Shown: positions 1-5,286 of the stretch, piece after piece
Layout of the letters: the number at the start of each line of letters is the position of its first letter
Position numbering within the stretch: position 1 is the stretch's first letter
Source of the DNA: Hyphomicrobiales bacterium
GTDB lineage: Bacteria; Pseudomonadota; Alphaproteobacteria; Rhizobiales; Beijerinckiaceae
Length of the DNA stretch: 5,683 nt
Direction: 5' to 3'
Assembly: GCA_028290595.1 (NCBI GenBank)
Contig: JAQGJO010000110.1
Location: 1 to 5,683 of the forward strand
Translations under genes and position numbers: made by a program
Notes under the pieces: generated by a model
What the model was told of the DNA's origin: nothing
The model's input: only the letters and a program-made list of their open reading frames with translations
Database searches by the model: none

Positions 1-80
1 TAAGCCGCGGTTTGCAGACTGTAATCGGCCGAACGGGCGACAGAGGTCCTGCATGGGCATCATAAGCCGCGTCTCGCGGT
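1..80. repeat. Diverged direct repeat, copy 1 (pairs with 724-802)
   Basis: This stretch aligns with 724-802 in the same orientation, with 17 mismatches and a single one-base gap (about 78% identity by hand alignment). The best-kept block is CCTGCATGGG at 48-57. It lies downstream of the minus-strand lipoprotein gene, and copy 2 lies upstream of that gene. On the minus strand both copies can be read as a short peptide starting near 63 here, but most differences between the copies change amino acids, so a conserved protein is unlikely. The copy begins at the window edge and may continue to the left. It could be a dispersed intergenic repeat or the footprint of an old tandem duplication of the lipoprotein gene. 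Confidence 0.7.
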
Positions 81-87
81 GAAGATG

Positions 88-115
88 GATCAAGGTCGCA
101 GATGCGACCTTGATC
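88..115 (-). terminator. Hairpin terminator candidate of the lipoprotein gene
   Basis: Perfect inverted repeat: GATCAAGGTCGC at 88-99 and GCGACCTTGATC at 104-115, a 12-bp stem with a 4-base loop. It begins 13 bases past the stop codon of the minus-strand lipoprotein gene, the expected place for an intrinsic terminator. The T-tract that should follow is poor (CATCTTCACC when read on the minus strand), so termination may be partial or the hairpin may act mainly as a 3'-end stabiliser. Confidence 0.6.
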
Positions 116-128
116 GCTCGCTCTCCCG

Positions 129-596
129 TCAATTGGCAGCGGCGGCCGCTGCGGCGGCGGCGGACGTGGCCTGCGCCACCGCCGCGCTCGAAGCGTTCGT
201 TGCGTCGATACCGCGTTGCATTTCCGCGATGTCGGCGGCTCCGTCACGCGTCGCAGAATCTGACGGCGTATCAGAGGAGGAATCCTCATCGTCTTGTGGC
301 GCCGCCGGCGTCGGCGAGTAGGAAGCAAACCGCCAGCCGCGGGCGGCCATGCAGCCGCGATATCTGGGGTCGCTTTGAATCCTCGGGAGCTCGGCGAGCG
401 TGTCTGCATGGCCCGTACGGCGCTCACATGTTCTGCTATCGGCATGTAAGGCGGACACGTTGCGCGAATGGCCATGCGGTCTCAGGACGTCATGAAAGTT
501 GTAATCGCCGAAATCTCCGTCGGCGCTGGGATCGATCGCGTTGCAGCCGGCCAAAGCCAGCGGAATACACAGGAACAGTATTTTCTTCGCGACCAT
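129..596 (-). CDS. Small probable lipoprotein of unknown function, poly-alanine C-terminus
   Basis: Predicted 155-residue protein. I do not recognise a named family. The N-terminus has two lysines, a hydrophobic stretch and a lipobox, L15-A16-G17-C18, so it should be lipid-anchored at Cys18; the following Asn is compatible with outer-membrane sorting by the E. coli rule. The mature part has two more cysteines, C57 and C82. C82 sits in a RYRGCMAARGW stretch, and the CM..RGW pattern recurs in many small proteobacterial lipoproteins; a disulfide is plausible. Residues 101-125 are acidic and serine-rich, probably disordered. Residues 146-154 are nine alanines encoded by a GC-rich triplet tract (135-161). 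The start at 596 is chosen because GGAGA (plus coordinates 603-607) lies 6 bases upstream and the lipobox falls at normal distance; an in-frame start at 716 would bury the signal peptide. It is divergent from the riboflavin/monooxygenase operon and probably unrelated to it. Confidence 0.75.
   Translation of the reverse strand: MVAKKILFLCIPLALAGCNAIDPSADGDFGDYNFHDVLRPHGHSRNVSALHADSRTCERRTGHADTLAELPRIQSDPRYRGCMAARGWRFASYSPTPAAPQDDEDSSSDTPSDSATRDGAADIAEMQRGIDATNASSAAVAQATSAAAAAAAAAN
135..161 (-). repeat. GC-rich triplet tract encoding nine alanines
   Basis: On the minus strand these bases are nine consecutive GCN alanine codons, mostly GCC or GCA/GCG, immediately before the last residue (Asn) of the lipoprotein. 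Near-repetitive triplets of this kind can gain or lose units by replication slippage without shifting the frame, so tail length may vary between strains. That variability is an inference. Confidence 0.6.
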
Positions 597-697
597 CGAC
601 GTTCTCCAATCATGACCATCCGGGCGCATGCGCGAGCGGATGGACAGCGGAATGGCTATGGTGACGTTGCGATGTGTGAAACAGCACAAGCTCAACA

Positions 698-714
698 GTA
701 TCGCTAAGCGATAC
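698..714. promoter_or_regulatory. Perfect 17-bp palindrome, operator candidate
   Basis: GTATCGCT at 698-705, A at 706, AGCGATAC at 707-714: 8-bp arms that match without error around one central base. The size and symmetry fit the site of a dimeric helix-turn-helix repressor such as a TetR-family protein, but no regulator gene is in the window. It lies about 100 bp upstream of the lipoprotein start and 9 bp from repeat copy 2, so it may control the lipoprotein gene or belong to the repeat. The stem with a one-base loop is a poor RNA hairpin, so DNA binding is the more natural reading. Confidence 0.5.
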
Positions 715-723
715 ATTTGGGGA

Positions 724-802
724 TAAGTCGCGGTTTACAGGACGTGATCGCCCAAATGGCAGGCAGAAGCCCTGCATGGGCGTCATAGCCGCCTCTCGCT
801 GT
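724..802. repeat. Diverged direct repeat, copy 2 (pairs with 1-80)
   Basis: Second copy of the ~80-bp repeat described at 1-80. It sits between the 17-bp palindrome and the 20-bp tandem repeat, in the spacer between the divergent lipoprotein gene and the plus-strand operon. On the minus strand it contains an ATG at 786 preceded by an AGAGG sequence that resembles a ribosome binding site, opening a 58-codon reading frame to 610. Comparison with copy 1 shows mostly amino-acid-changing differences, so I do not call a gene. Confidence 0.7.
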
Positions 803-823
803 CAGGTCGGTAATCCGATCAAT

Positions 824-863
824 AAGGGACCTGGAGCGACAGAAAGGGACCTGGAGCGACAGA
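824..863. repeat. Perfect 20-bp tandem duplication
   Basis: The unit AAGGGACCTGGAGCGACAGA occurs at 824-843 and again, base for base, at 844-863, with the next two bases (AA) also continuing the period. There are only two units and no spacer between them. It begins 22 bases after repeat copy 2. The lack of any mismatch suggests a recent slippage duplication, or selection for two copies of a binding site; the sequence alone does not decide. Confidence 0.85.
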
Positions 864-885
864 AACGGCGCGCCGACGTCCTGTA

Positions 886-902
886 ATTCCGAAATCTGGA
901 AT
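886..902. promoter_or_regulatory. LysR-type box candidate (ATTCC-N7-GGAAT)
   Basis: A 5-bp inverted repeat, ATTCC at 886-890 and GGAAT at 898-902, separated by 7 bases and containing the T-N11-A pattern (T888 to A900) typical of LysR-type regulator sites. It lies about 260 bp upstream of the ribB-like start. LysR-type proteins commonly control aromatic catabolic operons, but no such gene is in the window and a short dyad of this kind can arise by chance. Confidence 0.3.
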
Positions 903-958
903 CGACGATTGCTCCAGCGATTCCCGATGATTCAGCAGTCGCGCCTGTCTCTCTCTGC

Positions 959-991
959 TCGTCCAGATCGTTCGAACGGTTCGCTGGACGA
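959..991. promoter_or_regulatory. Dyad with 8-bp arms and inner palindromes, operator candidate
   Basis: TCGTCCAG at 959-966 and CTGGACGA at 984-991 are exact inverted repeats 17 bases apart. The spacer is itself symmetric: CGTTCGAACG at 969-978 is a perfect 10-bp palindrome, and CGAAC-G-GTTCG at 973-983 is an overlapping second one. This nesting in the leader of the operon fits a multi-site operator. A transcript could also fold through the outer arms. It lies 170 bp upstream of the ribB-like start codon. Confidence 0.4.
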
Positions 992-1059
992 CACGTATCG
1001 GCTTGCAAACGTTCTAAAAAAGCGGCATCGCCGGCGCCCCGCTGGCAGACGTGCGGGCC

Positions 1060-1087
1060 TTGACCACTTGCCGCTTATAGCTAAAAG
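1060..1087 (+). promoter_or_regulatory. Weak sigma-70-like promoter candidate for the operon
   Basis: TTGACC at 1060-1065 is a good -35 hexamer. A TAAAAG hexamer at 1082-1087, 16 bases further on, is a poor but possible -10 element. Transcription from here would give a leader of about 65-70 bases before the ribB-like start. The short dyad AAAAGC-T-GCTTTT at 1083-1095 overlaps the proposed -10 and could be an operator. The call rests on hexamer similarity only. Confidence 0.25.
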
Positions 1088-1095
1088 CTGCTTTT
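1083..1095. promoter_or_regulatory. Short perfect dyad AAAAGC-T-GCTTTT
   Basis: Six-base arms around one central base, lying on the proposed -10 element of the operon and 65 bp ahead of the ribB-like start codon. A repressor bound here would block that promoter. AT-rich dyads of this length occur by chance, so this is a weak call. Confidence 0.25.
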
Positions 1096-1160
1096 TACAG
1101 CGTAGAAGCGCATATGTCGGGTCTCAAGGGAGCCCGTGGGCGGTTCGGAGACCGGAACTG

Positions 1161-2318
1161 ATGCAGCAGACCATGGCCTGGCTTTCTTCGATCGAGGAAG
1201 TCGTCGAAGACGCAAAAGCCGGCAAAATGTTCATTCTCGTCGACGACGAAGGTCGCGAGAATGAAGGGGATCTCGTCATTCCGGCCCAGATGGCCAATGC
1301 CGAAGCGGTCAACTTCATGGCCAAGCACGGGCGCGGGCTGATCTGCCTGTCGATGACGCAGGATCGGGTCGAGGAGCTCGGCCTGCACCTGATGTCGCAG
1401 AAGAACCAGGCGCTGCATCAGACCGCATTCACTGTCTCGATCGAAGCGCGCGAAGGCGTGACGACCGGCATTTCCGCCGCCGACCGTGCGCAGACCATTG
1501 CCGTCGCCATCGATCAGAAGAAGGGCCGCCGCGACATCGTCACGCCGGGCCACATCTTTCCGCTCGTCGCACAAGATGGCGGCGTGCTCGTGCGCGCCGG
1601 CCATACCGAAGCTGCCGTCGATATCGCCCGCATGGCCGGCCTCAATCCGTCCGGCGTGATCTGCGAGATCATGAACGATGACGGCACCATGGCGCGCATG
1701 CCCGATCTCGTGACCTTCGCGCAATTGCACGGGTTGAAGATCGCCACCATCGCCGACCTGATCGCCTATCGCCGCCGCAACGAACGGCTGATCGATCTGG
1801 TCTCCGAATCCAAGATCAACAGCCGCTTCGGCGGCGAGTTCCGCATCCGCGTCTATTCCAACTCGGTCGAATATGCCGAGCACGTGGCGCTGATCCGCGG
1901 CGATATTTCCGGCGACGAGCCGGTGCTGGTGCGCATGCATCAGGCCAATATCCTGGCCGACATTTTCGGCGACATCACGCCGGGTGAATTCTACGGCGGC
2001 GATGCGCGGCCGCGCAGCGGCGAGCTGGCAGCCTCAATGCGGATGATCGCCGAAGCCAATCGCGGCGTCGTCGTGTTTATCCGCGAGACCGCGCCGACCT
2101 TCATCAGCCGGGCGTTGAAAGAGCGCGAAGGCGTGTCGCGCGCCGGCCCTATTTCGGAACTGCGTCAATATGGTCTCGGCGCACAGATCCTGCTCGATCT
2201 CGGATTGAAGAACGTTATCCTGTTGTCGAACACCCAGCATAATATCGTCGGCCTGGAAGGTTATGGGTTGACCGTTATCGATCAGCAGCCGATACCCGAG
2301 AGCCTGTACAAGAAGTAG
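1161..2318 (+). CDS. ribB: RibBX-type 3,4-dihydroxy-2-butanone-4-phosphate synthase with degenerate GTP cyclohydrolase II domain
   Basis: Predicted 385-residue cytosolic enzyme that converts ribulose 5-phosphate to formate and 3,4-dihydroxy-2-butanone 4-phosphate, the four-carbon precursor of riboflavin. The DHBP synthase domain (about 5-205) is intact: RENEGD at 32-37, HGRGLICL at 56-63, GVTTGISAADR at 99-109, TPGHIFPL at 128-135 (many homologues have RPGH), GHTEA at 147-151 and NDDGTMAR at 172-179. The second half (about 215-385) keeps the fold signatures of GTP cyclohydrolase II (GDIS, YGLGAQIL) but lacks all three zinc-binding cysteines, has no RQEGR motif, and has SNTQHN where TNNPKK is usual. 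The protein's only cysteines are C62 and C168, both in the first domain. This matches alphaproteobacterial proteins renamed RibBX because the second domain is inactive. Start at 1161 follows GGAG (1147-1150); an ATG at 1173 is the alternative, and the in-frame extension to 909 is unlike the family. It heads the operon and probably supports FMN supply for the flavoenzymes downstream. Confidence 0.9.
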   Translation: MQQTMAWLSSIEEVVEDAKAGKMFILVDDEGRENEGDLVIPAQMANAEAVNFMAKHGRGLICLSMTQDRVEELGLHLMSQKNQALHQTAFTVSIEAREGVTTGISAADRAQTIAVAIDQKKGRRDIVTPGHIFPLVAQDGGVLVRAGHTEAAVDIARMAGLNPSGVICEIMNDDGTMARMPDLVTFAQLHGLKIATIADLIAYRRRNERLIDLVSESKINSRFGGEFRIRVYSNSVEYAEHVALIRGDISGDEPVLVRMHQANILADIFGDITPGEFYGGDARPRSGELAASMRMIAEANRGVVVFIRETAPTFISRALKEREGVSRAGPISELRQYGLGAQILLDLGLKNVILLSNTQHNIVGLEGYGLTVIDQQPIPESLYKK

Positions 2319-2412
2319 CCGTGCAAGAAACTAGTCGCGCATTGGTTTAATAGAGGCGGACCCAAGCCGGGCCTAACCGGTGGCCGCTTGATACATCGGA
2401 GGAAACGAACGC

Positions 2413-3198
2413 ATGAGTGCCGCAGGGCTTGATTATCGATTCTTGAAACTAGGCGGCGTCGACATCGAAGTCGGAACGCAGGGAACCGGATCGCCGGTCC
2501 TGGTTCTGGCCGGCGAAGAGCAGCTTGAGAATTCACTGCCGCTGATTGGCGAGCTGGCGCGGAGCCATCAGGTCGTGGTGCCGTCGGCGCCCGGCTTCGG
2601 CAAATCGGGGCGGCCCGACTGGATGACCAATCCGGACGATATCGCCTATCTCTATCTCGACCTCATCGACGCCATGGCGCTCAAAGCCGTCGCCGTCGTC
2701 GGGTTTTCGCTCGGCGGCTGGATCGCCGCCGAGATGGCATGCAAGAACGACAGTGCGATCTCCAAGCTGGCGCTGGTCGATCCCTATGGCGTCAAGATCG
2801 GCGGCCCGTTCGATGTCGACATTCAGGACATCTGGACCTCGCATCCCGACAAGGTCGCGGCGATGAAATGGCGCGACCAGAAAAACGGCGAGCGCGATTT
2901 CACCAAGATGTCGGACGACGAACTGTCGATCGTGGCGCGCAACATCGAGAGCTTCGCGCGCTTTGGCTGGGATCCCTATATGCACAATCCCAAGCTCAAA
3001 CAGCGATTGCACCGGATCAAGACGCCGACCCTGTTCATTTGGGGCGAGAACGATGGCATCGTGACACCGGCTTACGGCAAGGCCTATGCCGGGCTCATAC
3101 CTGGTGCGAAATTCGCTTCCATCGCCGAGGCCGGCCATTATCCGCATATCGAACAGCCGGCCGCGTTCAATAAGGTCCTGACTGAATTTATTGGCTGA
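2413..3198 (+). CDS. Alpha/beta hydrolase (first of two in the operon)
   Basis: Predicted 261-residue soluble alpha/beta-hydrolase fold enzyme, the usual length for the family. The nucleophile elbow is GFSLGG at 97-102 with Ser99; the likely acid is Asp214 in WGENDGIV, and the base is His242 in AGHYPHIEQP, giving a complete triad in the usual order. APGFGKSG at 59-66 is also typical. The oxyanion-loop position that normally reads HG reads LAGEEQ (32-37), so the His-Gly pair is missing, which may point to a special substrate or reaction. A lid region covers about 125-200. The start at 2413 has a strong GGAGGA at 2398-2403, 9 bases upstream. It is 94 bp after the ribB-like gene, with no convincing terminator between, and 34 bp before the monooxygenase. 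Likely roles are hydrolysis of an ester, lactone or C-C bond in the operon's pathway; the substrate is not readable. Confidence 0.85.
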   Translation: MSAAGLDYRFLKLGGVDIEVGTQGTGSPVLVLAGEEQLENSLPLIGELARSHQVVVPSAPGFGKSGRPDWMTNPDDIAYLYLDLIDAMALKAVAVVGFSLGGWIAAEMACKNDSAISKLALVDPYGVKIGGPFDVDIQDIWTSHPDKVAAMKWRDQKNGERDFTKMSDDELSIVARNIESFARFGWDPYMHNPKLKQRLHRIKTPTLFIWGENDGIVTPAYGKAYAGLIPGAKFASIAEAGHYPHIEQPAAFNKVLTEFIG

Positions 3199-3217
3199 CG
3201 CTTTAGCGAAAACACCC

Positions 3218-3224
3218 GAAAGGA
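3218..3224 (+). promoter_or_regulatory. Ribosome binding site that fixes the monooxygenase start
   Basis: GAAAGGA lies 8 bases upstream of the ATG at 3233. It supports that ATG over the in-frame TTG at 3191, which overlaps the end of the preceding hydrolase gene and would add 14 residues without family character. Confidence 0.6.
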
Positions 3225-3232
3225 CACACAGG

Positions 3233-4402
3233 ATGCAAGCCTGGCACTTTACGGAAATGCCCTACCCGCACCTGCCGCCGCTCGAGACCCTGAAGACCAT
3301 GCGCGTCTCGCTGGCGAGCAAGCATTACGATCCGAAAATCGGCGCCGATCTCTACAACCGCTATCTTGACGAATATATGATCGCCGACGAGCTCGGTCTC
3401 AATATGCTGCTCAACGAGCATCACCAGACCGCGACCTGCATCGACGTTGCGGCGCCGCTCTCGGCAGCCGTTTTAGCGCGACAGACGAGCAAGGGACGCA
3501 TCTGCATCCTCGGCAATCCGGTCGCCAATCGCGGCGACCCGCTGCGCATCGCCGAGGAAATGGCGATGATCGATTGCATCTCGCGCGGCCGTCTCGATGT
3601 CGGCTTCGTGCGCGGCGTGCCGTATGAGATCTTCGCCGCCAACACCAATCCGACGCAGACCGTCGAACGCCTGTGGGAAGGCATCGATCTCGTCACCAAG
3701 GCCTGGACCACGACCGACGGCCCGTTCAATTTCGAAGGCCGCTTCACCCATCGCCGCGCCATCAACCTGTGGCCGCGGCCATACCAGACGCCGCATCCCG
3801 CCGTCTGGCTGACCGGCTCGAGCGATCTCGACAATATCAAGCGCGCCGCGGGGCGCGGCTTCGTCTTCGCCACCTTCCTGCAGCCGCATGCGAAGGTGAA
3901 GTGGATGTTCGATGGCTATCGCAGCGCTTACATGGATGCCGGCCTGCCCGGCGGCGGCGGCACCGCCTATATGCCGCTCGTCTTCACCGCCGACAGCGAT
4001 GCGGAAGCCGAAGCCGGCGCGCGCGAACTGACCTGGTATCTCGACGCCAAATCGGAACCGCAGTACCGCAACCCGCCGGGCTATGTGCCGGTGGAATTCA
4101 ACGTGCAGGCGCTGAAGGGCGCCTTCGCCGGCCGCACCGAGGCGATGCGCAAACAGTCGATCGAATTCCTCAAAGACCAGGGCGTGCTGATCTACGGCAA
4201 GCCCGACGATGTGGCGAAGCAGATCCATCGTCTCTATGATCTTGTCGGCGGCTTCGACAATCTGCTGATGATGGGGCAGGCCGGCCATATGAGCCATGAG
4301 CGCACGGTGCGTAGCATGACGCTGTTCGCCAAAGAGGTCTATCCGCAGGTGCGCGATCTGGCGCGCACCAAGCCGCTCAATGCAAAGGTCGCAGCAGAAT
4401 GA
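3233..4402 (+). CDS. Luciferase-like (LLM class) flavin-dependent monooxygenase
   Basis: Predicted 389-residue cytosolic protein of the bacterial luciferase-like family, a TIM-barrel fold. Members use reduced FMN (or F420 in other lineages) and oxygen to hydroxylate, desulfonate or insert oxygen into organic substrates; in this lineage FMNH2 is the expected cofactor. Family signatures include LNEHH at 60-64, NPVANRGDPLRIAEE at 95-109, ISRGRLDVGFVRG at 116-128 (the flavin-phosphate region), WPRPYQTPHPAVWLTGSS at 180-197 and YGKPDDVAKQI at 321-331. The length is normal and there is no signal peptide. It sits between two alpha/beta hydrolases; its stop codon overlaps the start of the second by ATGA, implying translational coupling. 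The flavin-precursor gene upstream and the NAD(P)H reductase downstream support a role as the oxygenating step of a catabolic route. The substrate could be aromatic, cyclic ketone, long-chain or sulfonated; nothing here decides. Confidence 0.88.
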   Translation: MQAWHFTEMPYPHLPPLETLKTMRVSLASKHYDPKIGADLYNRYLDEYMIADELGLNMLLNEHHQTATCIDVAAPLSAAVLARQTSKGRICILGNPVANRGDPLRIAEEMAMIDCISRGRLDVGFVRGVPYEIFAANTNPTQTVERLWEGIDLVTKAWTTTDGPFNFEGRFTHRRAINLWPRPYQTPHPAVWLTGSSDLDNIKRAAGRGFVFATFLQPHAKVKWMFDGYRSAYMDAGLPGGGGTAYMPLVFTADSDAEAEAGARELTWYLDAKSEPQYRNPPGYVPVEFNVQALKGAFAGRTEAMRKQSIEFLKDQGVLIYGKPDDVAKQIHRLYDLVGGFDNLLMMGQAGHMSHERTVRSMTLFAKEVYPQVRDLARTKPLNAKVAAE

Positions 4403-5241
4403 AACGCGCCAAATTCATCTCGGTCGATGGGGTCAAAACCCATTATTTCGAGGCGGGCGACGCCCATCGCGGCAAGAAGCCGACGATCCTTCTGCTGCAT
4501 TCGGCCGAGTTCGGCGGTTGCGCCGAATTCACCTGGGAGCAGAACATCGGCGCGCTCGGCGAGCACTATCATGTGCTTGCGCCCGATCATCTCGGCTTCG
4601 GCCTGACCGACAAGATTTTCGATTTCCTGCATATGTTCGACCGGCGCATCCGCCATATCCAGCGCTTTATCGAGATCATGGAAGTCGGTCCCGTGCATGT
4701 CATGGGCAGTTCGATGTCGGGCGGATTGTGCCTGACCGTCGCTGCGCGCAACAATCCCGACTGGCCGATCCTGTCGGTGACCTGCTGTTCGGGCGGCGGC
4801 TTTCCGCCGGTGAACCCATCGCGCCAGATCCTGAATTCCTATGACGGCACCAAGGAACATATGCGCCGCATCGTCGACGTGATGTTCGTCGACAAGAGCT
4901 GGGCCGCCAACGACACCTATATCGACCGCCGGGTCGAGATGGCCAATCTCGAAGGGGCCTGGGAAGCGACCGCCGTCGCCCGTTTCAAGGCGCCGTTCCG
5001 CACGCCGTCTGCCGGCTCCGCCGAGCGGGACAATTTGAATTATGCCAATATCAAAGTGCCCGTCCTGGTCTTCGCCGGCCGGCACGATCCGCTGCGAAAT
5101 CCCGGCTATACCGACGATTTCGTGCCCAAAATTCCCAAGGCTGAGCTTCATTTCTTTGAAAACGCGGCGCATATGGGCCAAATCGAATGCGCGCCTGAGT
5201 TTAATGCACGGACACTAAAATTTCTCGCAGGAGTGGGGTAA
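4399..5241 (+). CDS. Alpha/beta hydrolase resembling meta-cleavage (C-C bond) hydrolases
   Basis: Predicted 280-residue soluble alpha/beta hydrolase. The nucleophile elbow GSSMSGG (103-109) gives Ser105, with Ser107 replacing the usual glycine after the nucleophile; the acid is Asp230 in FAGRHDPL and the base is His258 in ENAAHMGQ. The loop LLLHSAEFGGCAEFTWEQN at 31-49, followed by APDHLGFGLTDK at 61-72, resembles MhpC/BphD-type enzymes that split ring-fission products, where the loop reads LLHG with further glycines. Here the glycine after His34 is serine. C-C hydrolase assignment is therefore a resemblance, and an esterase or lactonase remains possible. Its ATG overlaps the monooxygenase stop as ATGA, so its ribosome probably comes from the upstream gene. 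Sequence outside the motifs differs clearly from the first hydrolase, so the two are not a recent duplication. Confidence 0.85.
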   Translation: MKRAKFISVDGVKTHYFEAGDAHRGKKPTILLLHSAEFGGCAEFTWEQNIGALGEHYHVLAPDHLGFGLTDKIFDFLHMFDRRIRHIQRFIEIMEVGPVHVMGSSMSGGLCLTVAARNNPDWPILSVTCCSGGGFPPVNPSRQILNSYDGTKEHMRRIVDVMFVDKSWAANDTYIDRRVEMANLEGAWEATAVARFKAPFRTPSAGSAERDNLNYANIKVPVLVFAGRHDPLRNPGYTDDFVPKIPKAELHFFENAAHMGQIECAPEFNARTLKFLAGVG

Positions 5242-5286
5242 GCCGTGCTATGCGCCCCGTAGTTATTTCAACGGGACGATCGCCGC

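Noticed and set aside
110..664. Plus-strand open frame of 184 residues across the lipoprotein gene
   Set aside because: It is antisense to the lipoprotein, very arginine-rich and without motifs, while the minus-strand frame has a lipobox and ribosome binding site.
597..716. Longer lipoprotein starting at 716
   Set aside because: It would place 40 residues before the lipobox signal peptide and run through the palindrome; the 596 start has a good ribosome binding site.
610..786. 58-codon minus-strand reading frame starting in repeat copy 2, with an AGAGG sequence upstream
   Set aside because: The other repeat copy differs mainly by amino-acid-changing substitutions, the C-terminal half overlaps the palindrome and lipoprotein leader, and no family is recognisable.
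824..863. CRISPR array
   Set aside because: Only two abutting units with no spacer, and no cas genes.
864..1160. Possible FMN riboswitch upstream of the ribB-like gene
   Set aside because: The conserved RFN-element blocks (such as the GGGTGAAATTCCC-like and GACCGGCGGT-like segments) are not found between 864 and 1160, so FMN riboswitch control is not supported.
909..1160. In-frame N-terminal extension of the ribB-like protein from 909
   Set aside because: The 84 extra residues are arginine-rich and unlike the family, the region contains the dyads and promoter candidate, and DHBP synthase homologues begin near the 1161 ATG.
2319..2412. Terminator or separate promoter in the 94-bp gap after the ribB-like gene
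   Set aside because: Only short CCGG-rich partial dyads are present, without a T-tract, and no convincing -35/-10 pair was found.
3191..3232. TTG start for the monooxygenase at 3191
   Set aside because: It overlaps the end of the preceding hydrolase gene and lacks a ribosome binding site, while the ATG at 3233 has GAAAGGA at good spacing.
1095..5181. Long minus-strand open frames opposite the operon (1095-1940, 2533-3147, 3473-4297, 4339-5181)
   Set aside because: They lie wholly antisense to well-supported genes, have the His/Asp/Arg-rich composition typical of high-GC shadow frames, and show no family motifs.
5256..5275. Hairpin CCCGT/ACGGG as a terminator between the second hydrolase and the reductase
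   Set aside because: The stem is only 5 bp with a 10-base loop and no T-tract; at most it could slightly mask the reductase ribosome binding site.
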